Shown in pieces: positions 1 to 9,312 of a stretch of DNA of 64,000 bases. This stretch comes from JAVWMQ01 sp036646055 (GTDB lineage: Bacteria > Bacillota > Clostridia > Peptostreptococcales > Anaerovoracaceae). The stretch lies in the NCBI GenBank assembly GCA_036646055.1, contig JAVXMY010000003.1, positions 1 through 64,000 on the forward strand, in the 5' to 3' direction. The notes under the pieces were generated by a model that worked only from the letters and a program-made list of their open reading frames with translations, ran no database searches and was not told where the DNA came from. Positions within the stretch are counted from its first letter, which is position 1. The number at the start of each line of letters is the position of its first letter. Made by a program: the position numbers and the translations under genes.

Positions 1-163
1 TAGCGACAACTTTTATAGAATACCATCTCTAAGAGCTCATGTCAACAACTTTTTTTAAAGTGTTTGTATTTTTTCATTCAATTGAAACATCTCAGAAATT
101 ACCTTCCTATATATACGCCTACCTGTCTAATTTTTTTCTTTATTCTCCATACCTTTTATTGCA

Positions 164-192
164 TTGCACCACTCTAATTTCTATGTTATACT
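164..192 (+). promoter_or_regulatory. Sigma-A-type promoter of the folate riboswitch/transporter unit
   Basis: TTGCAC (164-169) and TATACT (187-192) are separated by exactly 17 nt. The predicted start near 199 lies immediately before the riboswitch closing stem. In bases 1-163 I see no gene or recognisable element. Confidence 0.75.
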
Positions 193-200
193 CAAGATGC

Positions 201-293
201 GTAGAGTAAATACCGTGCGTCAAGTGTCACTAGGATGGGATGTAGCCAGTGAACGAAAGGCAAATGCATGCGATACGGTATTGCGTCCGCTAC
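201..293 (+). promoter_or_regulatory. Tetrahydrofolate (THF) riboswitch
   Basis: The layout and conserved segments match the THF riboswitch class. GUAG (201-204) pairs with CUAC (290-293) as P1. AAUACCGU (209-216) pairs with ACGGUAUU (275-282). The conserved GGGAUGU-like segment is at 237-243 and UUGCGUCCGCU at 281-291. Downstream, CTACACTTT (293-301) can pair with AAAGTGTAG (327-335), and GTAGC (332-336) could compete for the 3' strand of P1, giving a plausible expression switch ahead of the ribosome-binding site at 355-361. The folate transporter downstream supports the call. The switching mechanism is inferred. Confidence 0.85.
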
Positions 294-368
294 TACACTT
301 TATTAATATGGAATACGCTCTTTTCCAAAGTGTAGCTATTTGTTACTGTTTTTGAAAGGAGTTTTTTT

Positions 369-899
369 ATGAAAAAAGAAAAGTTTACTTCTCAGCTTGT
401 GGCAATGGCATTTCTAATAGCTTTAGAAATTGTTCTAACTCGGCTTTTGTCAATTAACCTGCCTACATTACGTATTGGATTTGGTTTTGTGCCTGTTATC
501 ATTTGCGCAATATTATTTGGCCCATATTGGACAGCCCTTTGCTACGCAGTAGGAGATTTCATTGGAATTATTCTATTTACCACAGGTACACCCTTTCCAG
601 GCTTCACAGTATCAGCCGCTTTAACTGGTTTGATCTATGGCTTCGTTTTTTACAAAAAAAACGTGACCACCAAAAGAGCCTTATTAGGTTCCTTAAGTGT
701 AATGATTCCTATATCATTATTCTTAAATACCTTCTGGCTTACAATTCTTGTTGGCGATGGATTTTGGGTATTGTTTACCACACGAATTTTCCAAGTTGTG
801 ATTTTGACAATCATACAAACTATCACTATACCGCTTATCTGCAATAAGATATTAGTGCGTATACCTTTTTACATCAATAATCCAAATGTTGTAAAATAA
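369..899 (+). CDS. folT: Folate ECF transporter substrate-binding subunit (FolT-like)
   Basis: A 176-residue membrane protein with five or six hydrophobic segments, the size and pattern of an energy-coupling-factor S component. It would bind folate and dock on the shared EcfA-EcfT module, which is not in this window. Substrate assignment rests mainly on the THF riboswitch directly upstream, plus resemblance to the folate-family S components. The start is fixed by the AAAGGAG site seven to eight bases upstream. It is a single-gene unit closed by the shared terminator at 903-932. Another vitamin specificity is possible but less likely given the riboswitch. Confidence 0.82.
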   Translation: MKKEKFTSQLVAMAFLIALEIVLTRLLSINLPTLRIGFGFVPVIICAILFGPYWTALCYAVGDFIGIILFTTGTPFPGFTVSAALTGLIYGFVFYKKNVTTKRALLGSLSVMIPISLFLNTFWLTILVGDGFWVLFTTRIFQVVILTIIQTITIPLICNKILVRIPFYINNPNVVK

Positions 900-902
900 A
901 TA

Positions 903-932
903 AAAAGAGCAGAACTCCCATTCTGCTCTTTT
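903..932. terminator. Bidirectional terminator between folT and rqcP
   Basis: AAAAGAGCAGAA (903-914) and TTCTGCTCTTTT (921-932) form a 12-bp hairpin with a 6-nt loop and T-rich DNA on both sides. It serves two convergent genes. Confidence 0.85.
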
Positions 933-1170
933 ATATTATTTCATACATTTTTTCAGCATCTTCTTTTCTTTGAGATTCTAAAGTTGCAACCACTTTAACA
1001 TTAATCTCCTTGTTCCCAAACTGTATATTTATTATATCTCCAGTTTTAACCTCAGAACCCGGTTTAGCAAGTTTACCATTAATTGTAATTCTTTCTTGAT
1101 CACAGGCTTCCTTAGCTATAGTTCTTCTCTTAATTATCCTTGAATTTTTCAAGAACTTGTCTATCCTCAT
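931..1170 (-). CDS. rqcP: RqcP (YabO) S4-domain ribosome quality control factor
   Basis: A 79-residue protein made almost entirely of one S4 RNA-binding domain (residues 1 to about 60, beginning MRIDKFL). This is the usual size of RqcP/YabO. In Bacillus this protein binds obstructed 50S subunits and works with RqcH to add C-terminal alanine tails to stalled chains. Its place downstream of a flippase gene and mazG is the Bacillus yabM-yabN-yabO order, with an HU gene inserted. The start is set by GGGAGG five bases upstream. The partner gene rqcH lies at 36.05 kb in this window. Confidence 0.82.
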   Translation of the reverse strand: MRIDKFLKNSRIIKRRTIAKEACDQERITINGKLAKPGSEVKTGDIINIQFGNKEINVKVVATLESQRKEDAEKMYEII

Positions 1171-1191
1171 TAGTTCCTCCCATATAAAATT

Positions 1192-1216
1192 AAAAGGAGC
1201 GACTAACGCTCCTTTT
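1192..1216 (-). terminator. Terminator after the HU gene
   Basis: AAAAGGAGC (1192-1200) pairs with GCTCCTTTT (1208-1216). On the minus strand the stem is followed by TTTTAATTTTAT. It may reduce read-through from hup into rqcP. Confidence 0.65.
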
Positions 1217-1222
1217 ATAAAA

Positions 1223-1501
1223 CTATTTATTTACTGAATCCTTAAGAGCCTTTCCTGCTTTGAAAACAGGAGCTTTTGATGCAGCGATCTGAATTGTTTC
1301 ACCAGGTTTTCTTGGGTTTCTACCAGTTCTTGCTTTTCTTTCACGAACTTCAAATGTACCAAATCCAATTAACTGTACTCTGTCACCCTTTACTAATGTT
1401 CCTTCGATTGTTGCCATAGTTGCGTTAACAGCCTGTTCAGCATCTTTCTTAGTAAAACCTGTTTTTTCAGCTACTGCTGCGATTAATTCTGCTTTATTCA
1501 T
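1223..1501 (-). CDS. hup: HU-family histone-like DNA-binding protein
   Basis: A 92-residue HU protein. Residues 1-45 form the helical dimerisation part (MNKAELIAAVAEKTG). The signature GFGTFEVRERKARTGRNPRK spans about 47-66 and includes the R-N-P tip of the DNA-intercalating arms. It bends and compacts the chromosome as a homodimer. An in-frame extension upstream exists, but the ATG at 1501 has a perfect AAGGAGG site and gives the standard family length. It sits between mazG and rqcP in the same direction and has its own terminator. Confidence 0.93.
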   Translation of the reverse strand: MNKAELIAAVAEKTGFTKKDAEQAVNATMATIEGTLVKGDRVQLIGFGTFEVRERKARTGRNPRKPGETIQIAASKAPVFKAGKALKDSVNK

Positions 1502-1536
1502 TTTAATCCTCCTTAAAAAAATAAAAAAATAAACTA

Positions 1537-2343
1537 CTATTGAGAATCTTCTTTTGATTTTTTCCAAAATCCTTCAAGAATAATATTAGAAACCTCCTCA
1601 ATACTTTCCCCTTTAGCCATCAAACTATCTTCTACAAAAGCAAACCTTTTTATAAACTTACAATTTGCTCTTTCCAAAGCTTCTTCAGGATTGATTTTTA
1701 AAAACCTAGATAAATTCACAACTGAAAATAATAAGTCCCCAATTTCTTCATAAACCCTATCTGCGCTTTCTCTCTCGAGTGCTTCTTTAACTTCTTCGGT
1801 TTCCTCATAAACTTTATCGAAAACACACTCAATGTCATCCCAGTCAAATCCTGCTCTAGAAGCCTTCTGTTGAATCTTCATAGATCGTATTAAACTTGGT
1901 AATGCTTTTGGAACGCTCTCTAACACTTCTGTATGAGTATTATAATCCAGTTCTTGGCTCTTTACATTTTCCCATTTATCAAGCACTTTGTCAACCGTTT
2001 TCGTCTCTAAAGTGGAAAAAACATGGGGATGTCTACGTATCATTTTTTCACATTCTTCATTTACTACATCTATAATATCAAATTTCTGTTCCTCTTTTGC
2101 TATGGAACTGTGAAACACAACTTGTAGTAATACGTCTCCTAATTCTTCTCTTAAATTAGCAGTATCTTTTTTATCTATGGCTTCGCAAGCTTCATATGCC
2201 TCTTCAATCATGGACATTCTTAAGCTTTCATGAGTTTGTTCTATATCCCAAGGGCACTTTTTTCTTAAAAGTTCTACAATGGAAATCAATCTCTCAAAAG
2301 CACATTGGCTGGATTGAGCGGGTTTTTTGAGTTCATCATACAT
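1537..2343 (-). CDS. mazG: Nucleoside triphosphate pyrophosphohydrolase MazG
   Basis: Hydrolyses (d)NTPs to NMP and pyrophosphate, acting as a nucleotide-pool cleaner. The N-terminal MazG domain (about residues 15-120) shows CPWDIEQTHESL and the metal-binding EEAYE and EELGD motifs. A second MazG domain follows, with EIGDLLFSVVN near residue 200. The ATG at 2343, preceded by AGGTGG, is preferred; a GTG at 2352 directly after the upstream stop codon would add three residues. It is tightly coupled to the flippase gene, as in Bacillus yabM-yabN. The Bacillus homologue carries an extra methylase domain that is absent here. Confidence 0.9.
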   Translation of the reverse strand: MYDELKKPAQSSQCAFERLISIVELLRKKCPWDIEQTHESLRMSMIEEAYEACEAIDKKDTANLREELGDVLLQVVFHSSIAKEEQKFDIIDVVNEECEKMIRRHPHVFSTLETKTVDKVLDKWENVKSQELDYNTHTEVLESVPKALPSLIRSMKIQQKASRAGFDWDDIECVFDKVYEETEEVKEALERESADRVYEEIGDLLFSVVNLSRFLKINPEEALERANCKFIKRFAFVEDSLMAKGESIEEVSNIILEGFWKKSKEDSQ

Positions 2344-2352
2344 ACCTTCCAC

Positions 2353-3990
2353 CTACCTAACAACTTTAGATACTATTTTTGCAATTTTGTCGCCTTTTGG
2401 AAGTTGACTCACTTCTTCAACAGAAATAGATTTTGTCGCAAAAATCATAATTCCGTACACAACAACTCCAATAGCTACAGAAACTAATGTAGCAATTGAA
2501 TTTGAACCTATTAGCCCAAATGTTAGTTTGTATATTGCAATTACTATGACACCCATAGTTACTGATGATATAAGCGGTCTAATAAATGTAACACCTATAT
2601 TTAATGGAGTTCCAGTATATTTCTTAACTGCGATAATATTTAATATGGCCGCAACAGCATAAGCTGTTACTGTACCTATAGCAGCGCCGTTAACATTTAT
2701 ACTTGATATACCTGTTAAAACATATGTAATTATAATTTTACAAATTACTCCTATTGCAAGATTTCTAACTGGAATAATCTGTTTGCTTACTCCTTGCAAA
2801 ACTCCTGTTAGTGTCTGTACCGTTGCTAAGAAAACAACCCCAAAGGCCATAATCATTAAAACTGGAGCCGCACTTATAGCAGCTTCTTTTTGTGCTGGGT
2901 AAAGCAGTAACAAAATCGGTTCCGCTAAGGCCATTAAACCAAAGGCACATGGGAATCCAATTATTACAGCCATTCTTATTCCTAAAGATACATTATTTTG
3001 AAGCTGTTCTTTGTTATTGCCCTTATATGCTGCTGCTACAATCGGCACCAAACTCATAGCAACCGCCTGAGTTAAAACTTGAGGAAAGTTAATTAAAGGT
3101 CCAACAAATCCTGTAAGATGGCCATAAAGAGCCTTAGATGTATTGTAATCAAATCCAGCTGCAGTTTCCAATCTGTTCATAACTAGTCCTGCATCAACTA
3201 GATTTATAATCGGCATTATAGCTGCACCTATTGTAATTGGAATCGCAATAATTAAAACCCTTTTTATAATCTGCTTAGATGTTGCCGTTTCATGACTTGT
3301 ACTTCTCTGTATTTTTCTCTTAATACTTTTTCTAGACAAAGCATAAATAAGAAGAATAATAACAAGACCACCCAGAGACCCTGCAGTAGCACCAAAAGAT
3401 GCTCCGGCTGCTCCTCTTTCGAATTTATCATAATTCCCTGTAAGGAATCCACCTGCTGCCATATTAAACATAAAGTATGCTGCCAACAGACCGAAACAAA
3501 CTCTAAAGAATTGTTCCACTACTTGAGAAACCGCTGTAGGCTTCATGTTTTGCATCCCCTGGAAATAACCTCTATAAGCTGCCATAATAGGAACAAGTAT
3601 CAACGAAGGCGAAATAGCTCTCATTGCTAATGCAGCCTCCTCATTATGTATAAGACTTGAAATTTGTGGTGCGAATATAAATAATATTATAAATGAAACA
3701 ACACCAATTCCAAGCATTAACATGGCTGATAACTTAAACACCTTATGAGCCTGCTCATAGTTTCCTACAGTTCTACTTTCTGATACCATTTTAGAAATAG
3801 CAACAGGAAGACCTGCCGTAGCAATTATCAAAAAGAAAGAGTAGATGTAATAAGCCGGTCCATAGTTAGCCATTCCAGTAGCCCCAATCCAGTTGGCTAA
3901 AGGAATTCTAAATACAGCCCCTAAAAGTTTAACAAATATCCCTGCCACACCTAAAACTGCAGCACCTTTTACTAAAGATTGTTTACTCAT
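2353..3990 (-). CDS. MOP-superfamily polysaccharide/lipid II flippase (YabM/SpoVB type)
   Basis: A 545-residue integral membrane protein with about 14 hydrophobic segments, typical of the MATE/MOP flippases of the SpoVB, MurJ and YabM group. The N-terminus (VKGAAVLGVAGIFVKLLGAVFRIPLA) and the segment ISPSLILVPIMAAYRGYFQG are characteristic. Such proteins move undecaprenyl-linked wall precursors across the membrane. The exact substrate cannot be read from sequence. It is followed immediately by mazG. The start has GGAAGGAACATAATG, with adequate spacing. Twelve bases separate it from the amidohydrolase upstream. Confidence 0.85.
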   Translation of the reverse strand: MSKQSLVKGAAVLGVAGIFVKLLGAVFRIPLANWIGATGMANYGPAYYIYSFFLIIATAGLPVAISKMVSESRTVGNYEQAHKVFKLSAMLMLGIGVVSFIILFIFAPQISSLIHNEEAALAMRAISPSLILVPIMAAYRGYFQGMQNMKPTAVSQVVEQFFRVCFGLLAAYFMFNMAAGGFLTGNYDKFERGAAGASFGATAGSLGGLVIILLIYALSRKSIKRKIQRSTSHETATSKQIIKRVLIIAIPITIGAAIMPIINLVDAGLVMNRLETAAGFDYNTSKALYGHLTGFVGPLINFPQVLTQAVAMSLVPIVAAAYKGNNKEQLQNNVSLGIRMAVIIGFPCAFGLMALAEPILLLLYPAQKEAAISAAPVLMIMAFGVVFLATVQTLTGVLQGVSKQIIPVRNLAIGVICKIIITYVLTGISSINVNGAAIGTVTAYAVAAILNIIAVKKYTGTPLNIGVTFIRPLISSVTMGVIVIAIYKLTFGLIGSNSIATLVSVAIGVVVYGIMIFATKSISVEEVSQLPKGDKIAKIVSKVVR

Positions 3991-4001
3991 TATGTTCCTT
4001 C

Positions 4002-5288
4002 CTATAATCCTTTTAAAATTAACTTTGTATGTTTTTCAACTTGGTAAATTGTTTTTTCTATATCTATAGTCTTGTATTCTCCATCCTTATAAAGAGTCTT
4101 ACCATTAACCATTGTAAGAACAACATCATTTGATGAGGCAGAATACACCAAATTGTTTAACAAATCATGTCTAGGAGACATATTCGGTCCACTAATATCT
4201 AAAACAGTTAAATCCGCCTTATTGCCAACTTTAATCTGTCCAGAATCCATTCTATTTTGAGAAAAAGCACCATTTATTGTTGCAGCCTTAATAGTATCAA
4301 GGGGAGACACAACTGTAGCATCTTTGAACATCATCTTAGGAGCAATAGCAAACATTTTCATTTCTTCAATAAAATTCAAACTATTATTGCTAGCCACACT
4401 ATCAGTTCCAATAGCAACATTTATCCCCTTGTCTAAAAGCTTAGGCACATTACAAACCCCACTTGCAAGTTTAAGATTACTAATAGGGTTACAGGCAACA
4501 GTAACACCCTTCTCCTTTAAGATATCAAAATCCTCGCCCTCCACATGAACACAGTGAGCCGCAGTAGTCCTTGTATCAAACAAGCCATACTTATTTAAAT
4601 AAGCCACAGGAGTCATTCCATATTTATCCTTACACTCCTCATGCTCTTTTAAAGTCTCAGAAACGTGAACATGCATATTAATACCAATGCTCTTAGTATA
4701 TTCTGCAAGTTGCCTTACTGTCTTAGGAGTAGTCGTGTATTCTGAATGCAAACTAGCATCAACCAAAATCCTGCCATCACAAGTATTGTGGTAATTCTCA
4801 TACAAAAACTTCATTTCCTGTCCTCTAACCATTTGGAATAAATCCTCATCGTCAAAGTTAGAAATAGATCGAGAAATATTCGCCTTAGCGCCAGAGTCAG
4901 CTACCGCTTGGGCCATACAGTCGCAGAAGTAGTACATATCAGAAGTAGAAACAATCCCATATCTAATAGATTCGGCCATAGCCAAAAGAGTTCCATAGTA
5001 CACTGCATCATTAGTTAACCCATCCTCAAAAGGAAATATCTTTTGGAATAACCAGTCATGCAAAGACATGTTTTCTCCATATCCTCTCATAAGAGTCATA
5101 GGTGAATGTCCATGTGCATTGAAAAACCCGCTCATCACAAGTTTTCCCTTTCCATCATACATTTCGTCATAGTTATTTTTGGGAATTTCCTTAGAGATAT
5201 AGTCTATCTTATCATTTGTAACCCCAACATACATATTATCCAAAACTTTAAAGTTCTCATCTATAATTGTAATATTTTTAAAAAGCAT
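4002..5288 (-). CDS. Amidohydrolase, 5'-methylthioadenosine/S-adenosylhomocysteine deaminase family
   Basis: A 428-residue metal-dependent amidohydrolase. The metal ligands are visible: H59 and H61 in NAHGHSPMTLMRG, the HVHVSET motif, the histidine in TTAAHCVHVEGED, and the aspartate in IGTDSVASNN. The TDSVASNN motif is typical of the TrzN/MtaD deaminase group, which removes the amino group from adenosine-type thioethers. Other purine or guanidine-like substrates cannot be excluded. The ATG at 5288 has AGGAGG seven bases upstream; an earlier in-frame start is unsupported. It lies where spoVT sits in the Bacillus mfd-yabM interval. Confidence 0.75.
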   Translation of the reverse strand: MLFKNITIIDENFKVLDNMYVGVTNDKIDYISKEIPKNNYDEMYDGKGKLVMSGFFNAHGHSPMTLMRGYGENMSLHDWLFQKIFPFEDGLTNDAVYYGTLLAMAESIRYGIVSTSDMYYFCDCMAQAVADSGAKANISRSISNFDDEDLFQMVRGQEMKFLYENYHNTCDGRILVDASLHSEYTTTPKTVRQLAEYTKSIGINMHVHVSETLKEHEECKDKYGMTPVAYLNKYGLFDTRTTAAHCVHVEGEDFDILKEKGVTVACNPISNLKLASGVCNVPKLLDKGINVAIGTDSVASNNSLNFIEEMKMFAIAPKMMFKDATVVSPLDTIKAATINGAFSQNRMDSGQIKVGNKADLTVLDISGPNMSPRHDLLNNLVYSASSNDVVLTMVNGKTLYKDGEYKTIDIEKTIYQVEKHTKLILKGL

Positions 5289-5353
5289 AATGCCTCCTTT
5301 GTTTTCAAGTATCAAACTACATTATTATACCATAACTTCATATTCTTTTACAT

Positions 5354-5377
5354 AAAAAAAAAGCCCTTAGCGGCATT
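5354..5377 (-). terminator. Possible weak terminator after mfd
   Basis: On the minus strand a short GCC/GGC hairpin with an imperfect A-T extension is followed by nine consecutive T residues. The stem is weak. The rest of the 5289-5459 gap holds only the ribosome-binding site of the next gene. Confidence 0.4.
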
Positions 5378-5459
5378 AAAGCAGCACCAAGAACTTTATT
5401 TAATAAGTATATTACTAGGATATCCAATTGTCAATAATAATATTTCAAAATGGTCATAT

Positions 5460-8400
5460 TTATTTTTTTCCCATTTTTTCTAACAAATCTCGTATATCTT
5501 CTAAGACAGGAATACTTTTAATTCTATAAACAATGATTGGTTTTGTATTCTTGCTAGCAGAATCTAATACTATCTTGTCACCATCTTCTGAAACTTTTGC
5601 AAAGCCCATGTTTTGTGCCAAGTGCTTGATAATTGCAACATCTAGCAAATTAATAACTTCTCTTGGAGCATTACCAAATCTATCTTCTAGTTCCTTTAAC
5701 ATTTCCATTCTATCACTTGAAGTTTCAATTTCAGCAATTCTTCTATACATTGTAAGTTTACTTACCTCTTCAGAAATATATGAATCAGGAATATAGGCTG
5801 GCACCTTAATATCTAACACAGTGTCCGTCTTTTCGTCCTTAATAATTTCACCTTTTAATGCAGCTACAGCTTCATCTACAAGTTTACAGTACAGTTCATA
5901 TCCTACACTAATTAAGTGACCATGTTGCTCTGTTCCCAAAATGTTTCCAGCACCTCTAAGTTCTAAATCCCTCATAGCAATTTTAAATCCAGCTCCAAAC
6001 TCTGTAAATTCCTTAATTGCTCTTAAGCGCTTTTCACTAATTTCAGTAAGAGTCTTAGCCTTCTTATACATTAGGTATGCATAACCAAGTTTATTTGATC
6101 TACCTACTCGACCTCTTAGCTGGTAAAGCTGAGAAAGTCCAAAATGGTCTGCATCTATTATAATTTCAGTATTCACATTAGGGATGTCTATTCCAGATTC
6201 AATAATTGTTGTCGCTACTAAAATGTCTCCTTGCCCTGCAACGAAGTTCATCATAACTTCTTCCAACTCATGAACACCCATCTGGCCATGAGCGATGAGC
6301 ACTTTTTTGCCAGGGACTAGTTTGCTAATGTCTCCTGCAATTCTTTTTATACCTCTTACCTTATTAAAGACTACAAAGACTTGCCCCCCTCGGCCAAGTT
6401 CCCTTTCTATTGCTTCTCTCATTATGAAATCATCTTCTTCCATAACGTAGGTTTGTACTGGGAATCGTTCCTGTGGTGGTTCTTCAATAATACTTATATC
6501 CCTTATTCCTACTAGAGACATGTGAAGGGTTCTTGGGATTGGTGTGGCAGATAATAAAAGCACATCTAAGTTTGCTCTAATTTGCTTGATTTTTTCTTTA
6601 TGCGCTACGCCAAATCGTTGTTCTTCGTCTATTACTAATAGTCCTAAGTCTTTGTACTTTACATCTTCTGATAGCAATCTGTGGGTTCCTATTAGGACAT
6701 CAATATTACCTCTTTTAGTTTCTTCAATTATTAGTTTTTGTTGCTCTGGTGTTCTAAATCTAGAAAGCATTTCTACCCTAAATGGATACTTGGCAAATCT
6801 AGCTTTTATTGTATTATAATGTTGATTAGCTAGAACTGTTGTAGGTACCAACATAGCTACCTGCTTACCGTCACAAACCGCTTTGAACATGGCCCTTGCT
6901 GCCACTTCAGTTTTGCCGTATCCTACATCTCCACAAAGAAGCCGTTCCATTACTGTAGGACTTTCCATATCATTTTTGATTTCTTCTATACAGCGCAATT
7001 GGTCTTTAGTTTCTTCATAAGGGAAGGCCTCTTCAAATTCCTTTTGCCATGGAGTATCCTCTGAAAATTGAAATCCTGAAGATGCAGCTCTTGCCGCAGA
7101 TATTTCTAGGAGTTCTTTGGCCATTTCTGCTACCGCAGCTTTCGCTTTCGCTTTTACACTTTTCCATTCAGCTCCAGAAAGTTTATTAATTTTAGGAACA
7201 TAAGCGTCTGATCCAATATATTTTTGAACCATATCCATTTGTTCTACGGGTACGTACAAGGTATCGTTACCTGCATATTTAATGTGGATATAGTCCTTTT
7301 GGATCCCTTGGAGTTCTAGTTTTTTGATGCCAAGATATTTACCTACACCATGGTTTTCATGAACAACAAAGTCTCCATTTCTAATTTCTGTAAAAGATTT
7401 AATCGCTTTTGTTTTCTTACTTTTTGATGCGGGTTTTTTCTTTTTTTGTGTACCAAATATGTCTTTATCTGTTATCAATAATATTTTTTCACGAGGAAAT
7501 TCCATACCTTCACTAACATAACCTAGTTTAAGTTTAACTTGGTTAATTAAGTTTCTCTCCTCCATGAATTTTTTTAAATTATTTAGTCTTTCTTCTGTAG
7601 CACAAGCAATGGTAATTTCATAACCTTTTGAACTATATTTTTTTATTTCCTTCTCCAAAAGAGGCATATTGCCATTAAACAGTAAGCCCTCCATTGAGCT
7701 TATATTTTCAATTTTAGTGTATTTTTCTATACCTTTTATTGCTTTTTGAAAGGGCATTAAAAAATAGGAGTTTTTGCAATTAAATAGCTTAATTAAGTCT
7801 TTCTCTCCAGGGAAATTATCAAAATCTTTTTTTACAACCTTACCCTTTTCAAGTAAAGCAGTGAAGTCCATTTTGTACTCAATATCTCTGCTTTCTATAC
7901 TCTCAAAAACTCTAGCTGGATTTTCCAATATTATAGTTTCTCTGCCCATATAGTCAAATATGTTTTCAGATGCCTCATAAAAATATTCCATGTAATTTTC
8001 AAGTTGCTGCAAGTTATTTAAATTATCAATATCCCTAATTAATTCTTCTTTTCTCTCTGTTAAGTTTTTGTAATTAGATGAGATTTTAGCCTTTGCCCTA
8101 GCAAAGCTTTCATTATCCCTTATGATTAATTCAGCTGGACAAATTTCCAAATTTTTAAATTTACTTATTGAAGTTTGACTTTCCACATCAAAAGATCTTA
8201 TAGACTCAACTTCGTCATCAAAAAATTCAATACGATATGGATCATCTTCATAGGGAACATATACATCTAATATGCTACCTCTCAAAGAAAACTGCCCTTT
8301 GCCATAGACCATTGGAACTCTTTCATAGCCTAGAGACACCATTGTCATAGCCAAATCTTCATATCTATCAAATGTTCTATTTAGTTCGAAGTATATATTT

Positions 8401-8744
8401 TTGTTAAAGAATACCTGCTTTGGTGGCATTTTTTTTATAGCTGCATTAACTGGAGCTACAATTACGCATTTTTCTTTAGAATTAATTGCTCTTAAAATAT
8501 CCAATCTGCCATAAAGCGCATCCTTATTTTTTGCATCATAAAAAGCAAACGTTTCACCGTCACTTGGTAACAGATAAACCTTTGTTTTTTTATCTATGAA
8601 AAAAGAAATGTCCATAGCAAGTTGCTCAGCTCTAATAAAATTAGAAGCTACAACAAGCACGTGTCCATCTCTTTGTTTAATTATTTTTGAGCAAATAGGC
8701 GCTACCCTACTGCCACTTAATCCTGAAATACTATATGTTCCCAT
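5460..8744 (-). CDS. mfd: Transcription-repair coupling factor Mfd
   Basis: A 1094-residue DNA translocase that removes RNA polymerase stalled at lesions and recruits UvrA. In order it has a UvrB-like N-terminal module (GLSGSRVA), the polymerase-interaction domain (GDFVVHENHGVGKYLGI), superfamily-2 helicase motifs GDVGYGKTE, DEEQRFG and SATPIPRTL, QLRGRVGRS (motif VI), and a C-terminal TRCF domain. It is slightly shorter than the Bacillus protein (about 1177 residues). Its first 14 nt overlap the end of pth, so translation is probably coupled. This pth-mfd pair is conserved in Bacillota. Confidence 0.97.
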   Translation of the reverse strand: MGTYSISGLSGSRVAPICSKIIKQRDGHVLVVASNFIRAEQLAMDISFFIDKKTKVYLLPSDGETFAFYDAKNKDALYGRLDILRAINSKEKCVIVAPVNAAIKKMPPKQVFFNKNIYFELNRTFDRYEDLAMTMVSLGYERVPMVYGKGQFSLRGSILDVYVPYEDDPYRIEFFDDEVESIRSFDVESQTSISKFKNLEICPAELIIRDNESFARAKAKISSNYKNLTERKEELIRDIDNLNNLQQLENYMEYFYEASENIFDYMGRETIILENPARVFESIESRDIEYKMDFTALLEKGKVVKKDFDNFPGEKDLIKLFNCKNSYFLMPFQKAIKGIEKYTKIENISSMEGLLFNGNMPLLEKEIKKYSSKGYEITIACATEERLNNLKKFMEERNLINQVKLKLGYVSEGMEFPREKILLITDKDIFGTQKKKKPASKSKKTKAIKSFTEIRNGDFVVHENHGVGKYLGIKKLELQGIQKDYIHIKYAGNDTLYVPVEQMDMVQKYIGSDAYVPKINKLSGAEWKSVKAKAKAAVAEMAKELLEISAARAASSGFQFSEDTPWQKEFEEAFPYEETKDQLRCIEEIKNDMESPTVMERLLCGDVGYGKTEVAARAMFKAVCDGKQVAMLVPTTVLANQHYNTIKARFAKYPFRVEMLSRFRTPEQQKLIIEETKRGNIDVLIGTHRLLSEDVKYKDLGLLVIDEEQRFGVAHKEKIKQIRANLDVLLLSATPIPRTLHMSLVGIRDISIIEEPPQERFPVQTYVMEEDDFIMREAIERELGRGGQVFVVFNKVRGIKRIAGDISKLVPGKKVLIAHGQMGVHELEEVMMNFVAGQGDILVATTIIESGIDIPNVNTEIIIDADHFGLSQLYQLRGRVGRSNKLGYAYLMYKKAKTLTEISEKRLRAIKEFTEFGAGFKIAMRDLELRGAGNILGTEQHGHLISVGYELYCKLVDEAVAALKGEIIKDEKTDTVLDIKVPAYIPDSYISEEVSKLTMYRRIAEIETSSDRMEMLKELEDRFGNAPREVINLLDVAIIKHLAQNMGFAKVSEDGDKIVLDSASKNTKPIIVYRIKSIPVLEDIRDLLEKMGKK

Positions 8745-9294
8745 TATATTTACTCATCGCTTTTTCTATACCGTCACTAATAATTCCTTCAATAGCTTTC
8801 GAAGCATGTGAAACGGCATCCTCCATAAGAGATACTTCGTTTTTGTTAAATCCGCCTATAACATAGTCAGCTAAATCTCCTTTGTCATTACGGCCAATCC
8901 CAATTCTTATTCTAGGGAAGTTATCATTACCTAAATGCTGAATAATTGATCTCATACCATTATGAGTACCGCTGCTACCCTTTTTACGTATCCTTACAGA
9001 ACCTTTATCAATATCTATATCATCGTAAACCACAATTAGATCTTCAATTTGGATTTTATAATAGTCCATAATCTCTCTAACAGATTGTCCACTTAAATTC
9101 ATAAACGTTTGCGGTTTTACAAGCATAACCCTTTGGCCGGAGATTCTGCACTCTCCGACTAAGGCTTTATGTTTTATTTTATCAACCTTTATTCCAAGTT
9201 GATCCGCAAGATAATCAATAGTAATGAATCCGATATTATGTCTAGTATTCTCATATTTTTTCCCTGGGTTTCCAAGTCCAATTACTACATACAT
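8731..9294 (-). CDS. pth: Peptidyl-tRNA hydrolase
   Basis: Releases peptides from peptidyl-tRNAs that drop off ribosomes. The 187 residues contain the conserved GLGNPG (6-11), catalytic H19 in NTRHNIGF, FMN at 64-66, YDDIDID at 90-96 and GTHNGMRSI near 109-117. All key residues are intact. An AGGTAAGGT site precedes the ATG. It lies 18 nt after prs and overlaps mfd. Confidence 0.96.
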   Translation of the reverse strand: MYVVIGLGNPGKKYENTRHNIGFITIDYLADQLGIKVDKIKHKALVGECRISGQRVMLVKPQTFMNLSGQSVREIMDYYKIQIEDLIVVYDDIDIDKGSVRIRKKGSSGTHNGMRSIIQHLGNDNFPRIRIGIGRNDKGDLADYVIGGFNKNEVSLMEDAVSHASKAIEGIISDGIEKAMSKYNGNI

Positions 9295-9312
9295 ACCTTA
9301 CCTCATTAATTA

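Noticed and set aside
164..355. Short open frame overlapping the THF riboswitch
   Set aside because: It is the structured aptamer read as codons; there is no ribosome-binding site at its start.
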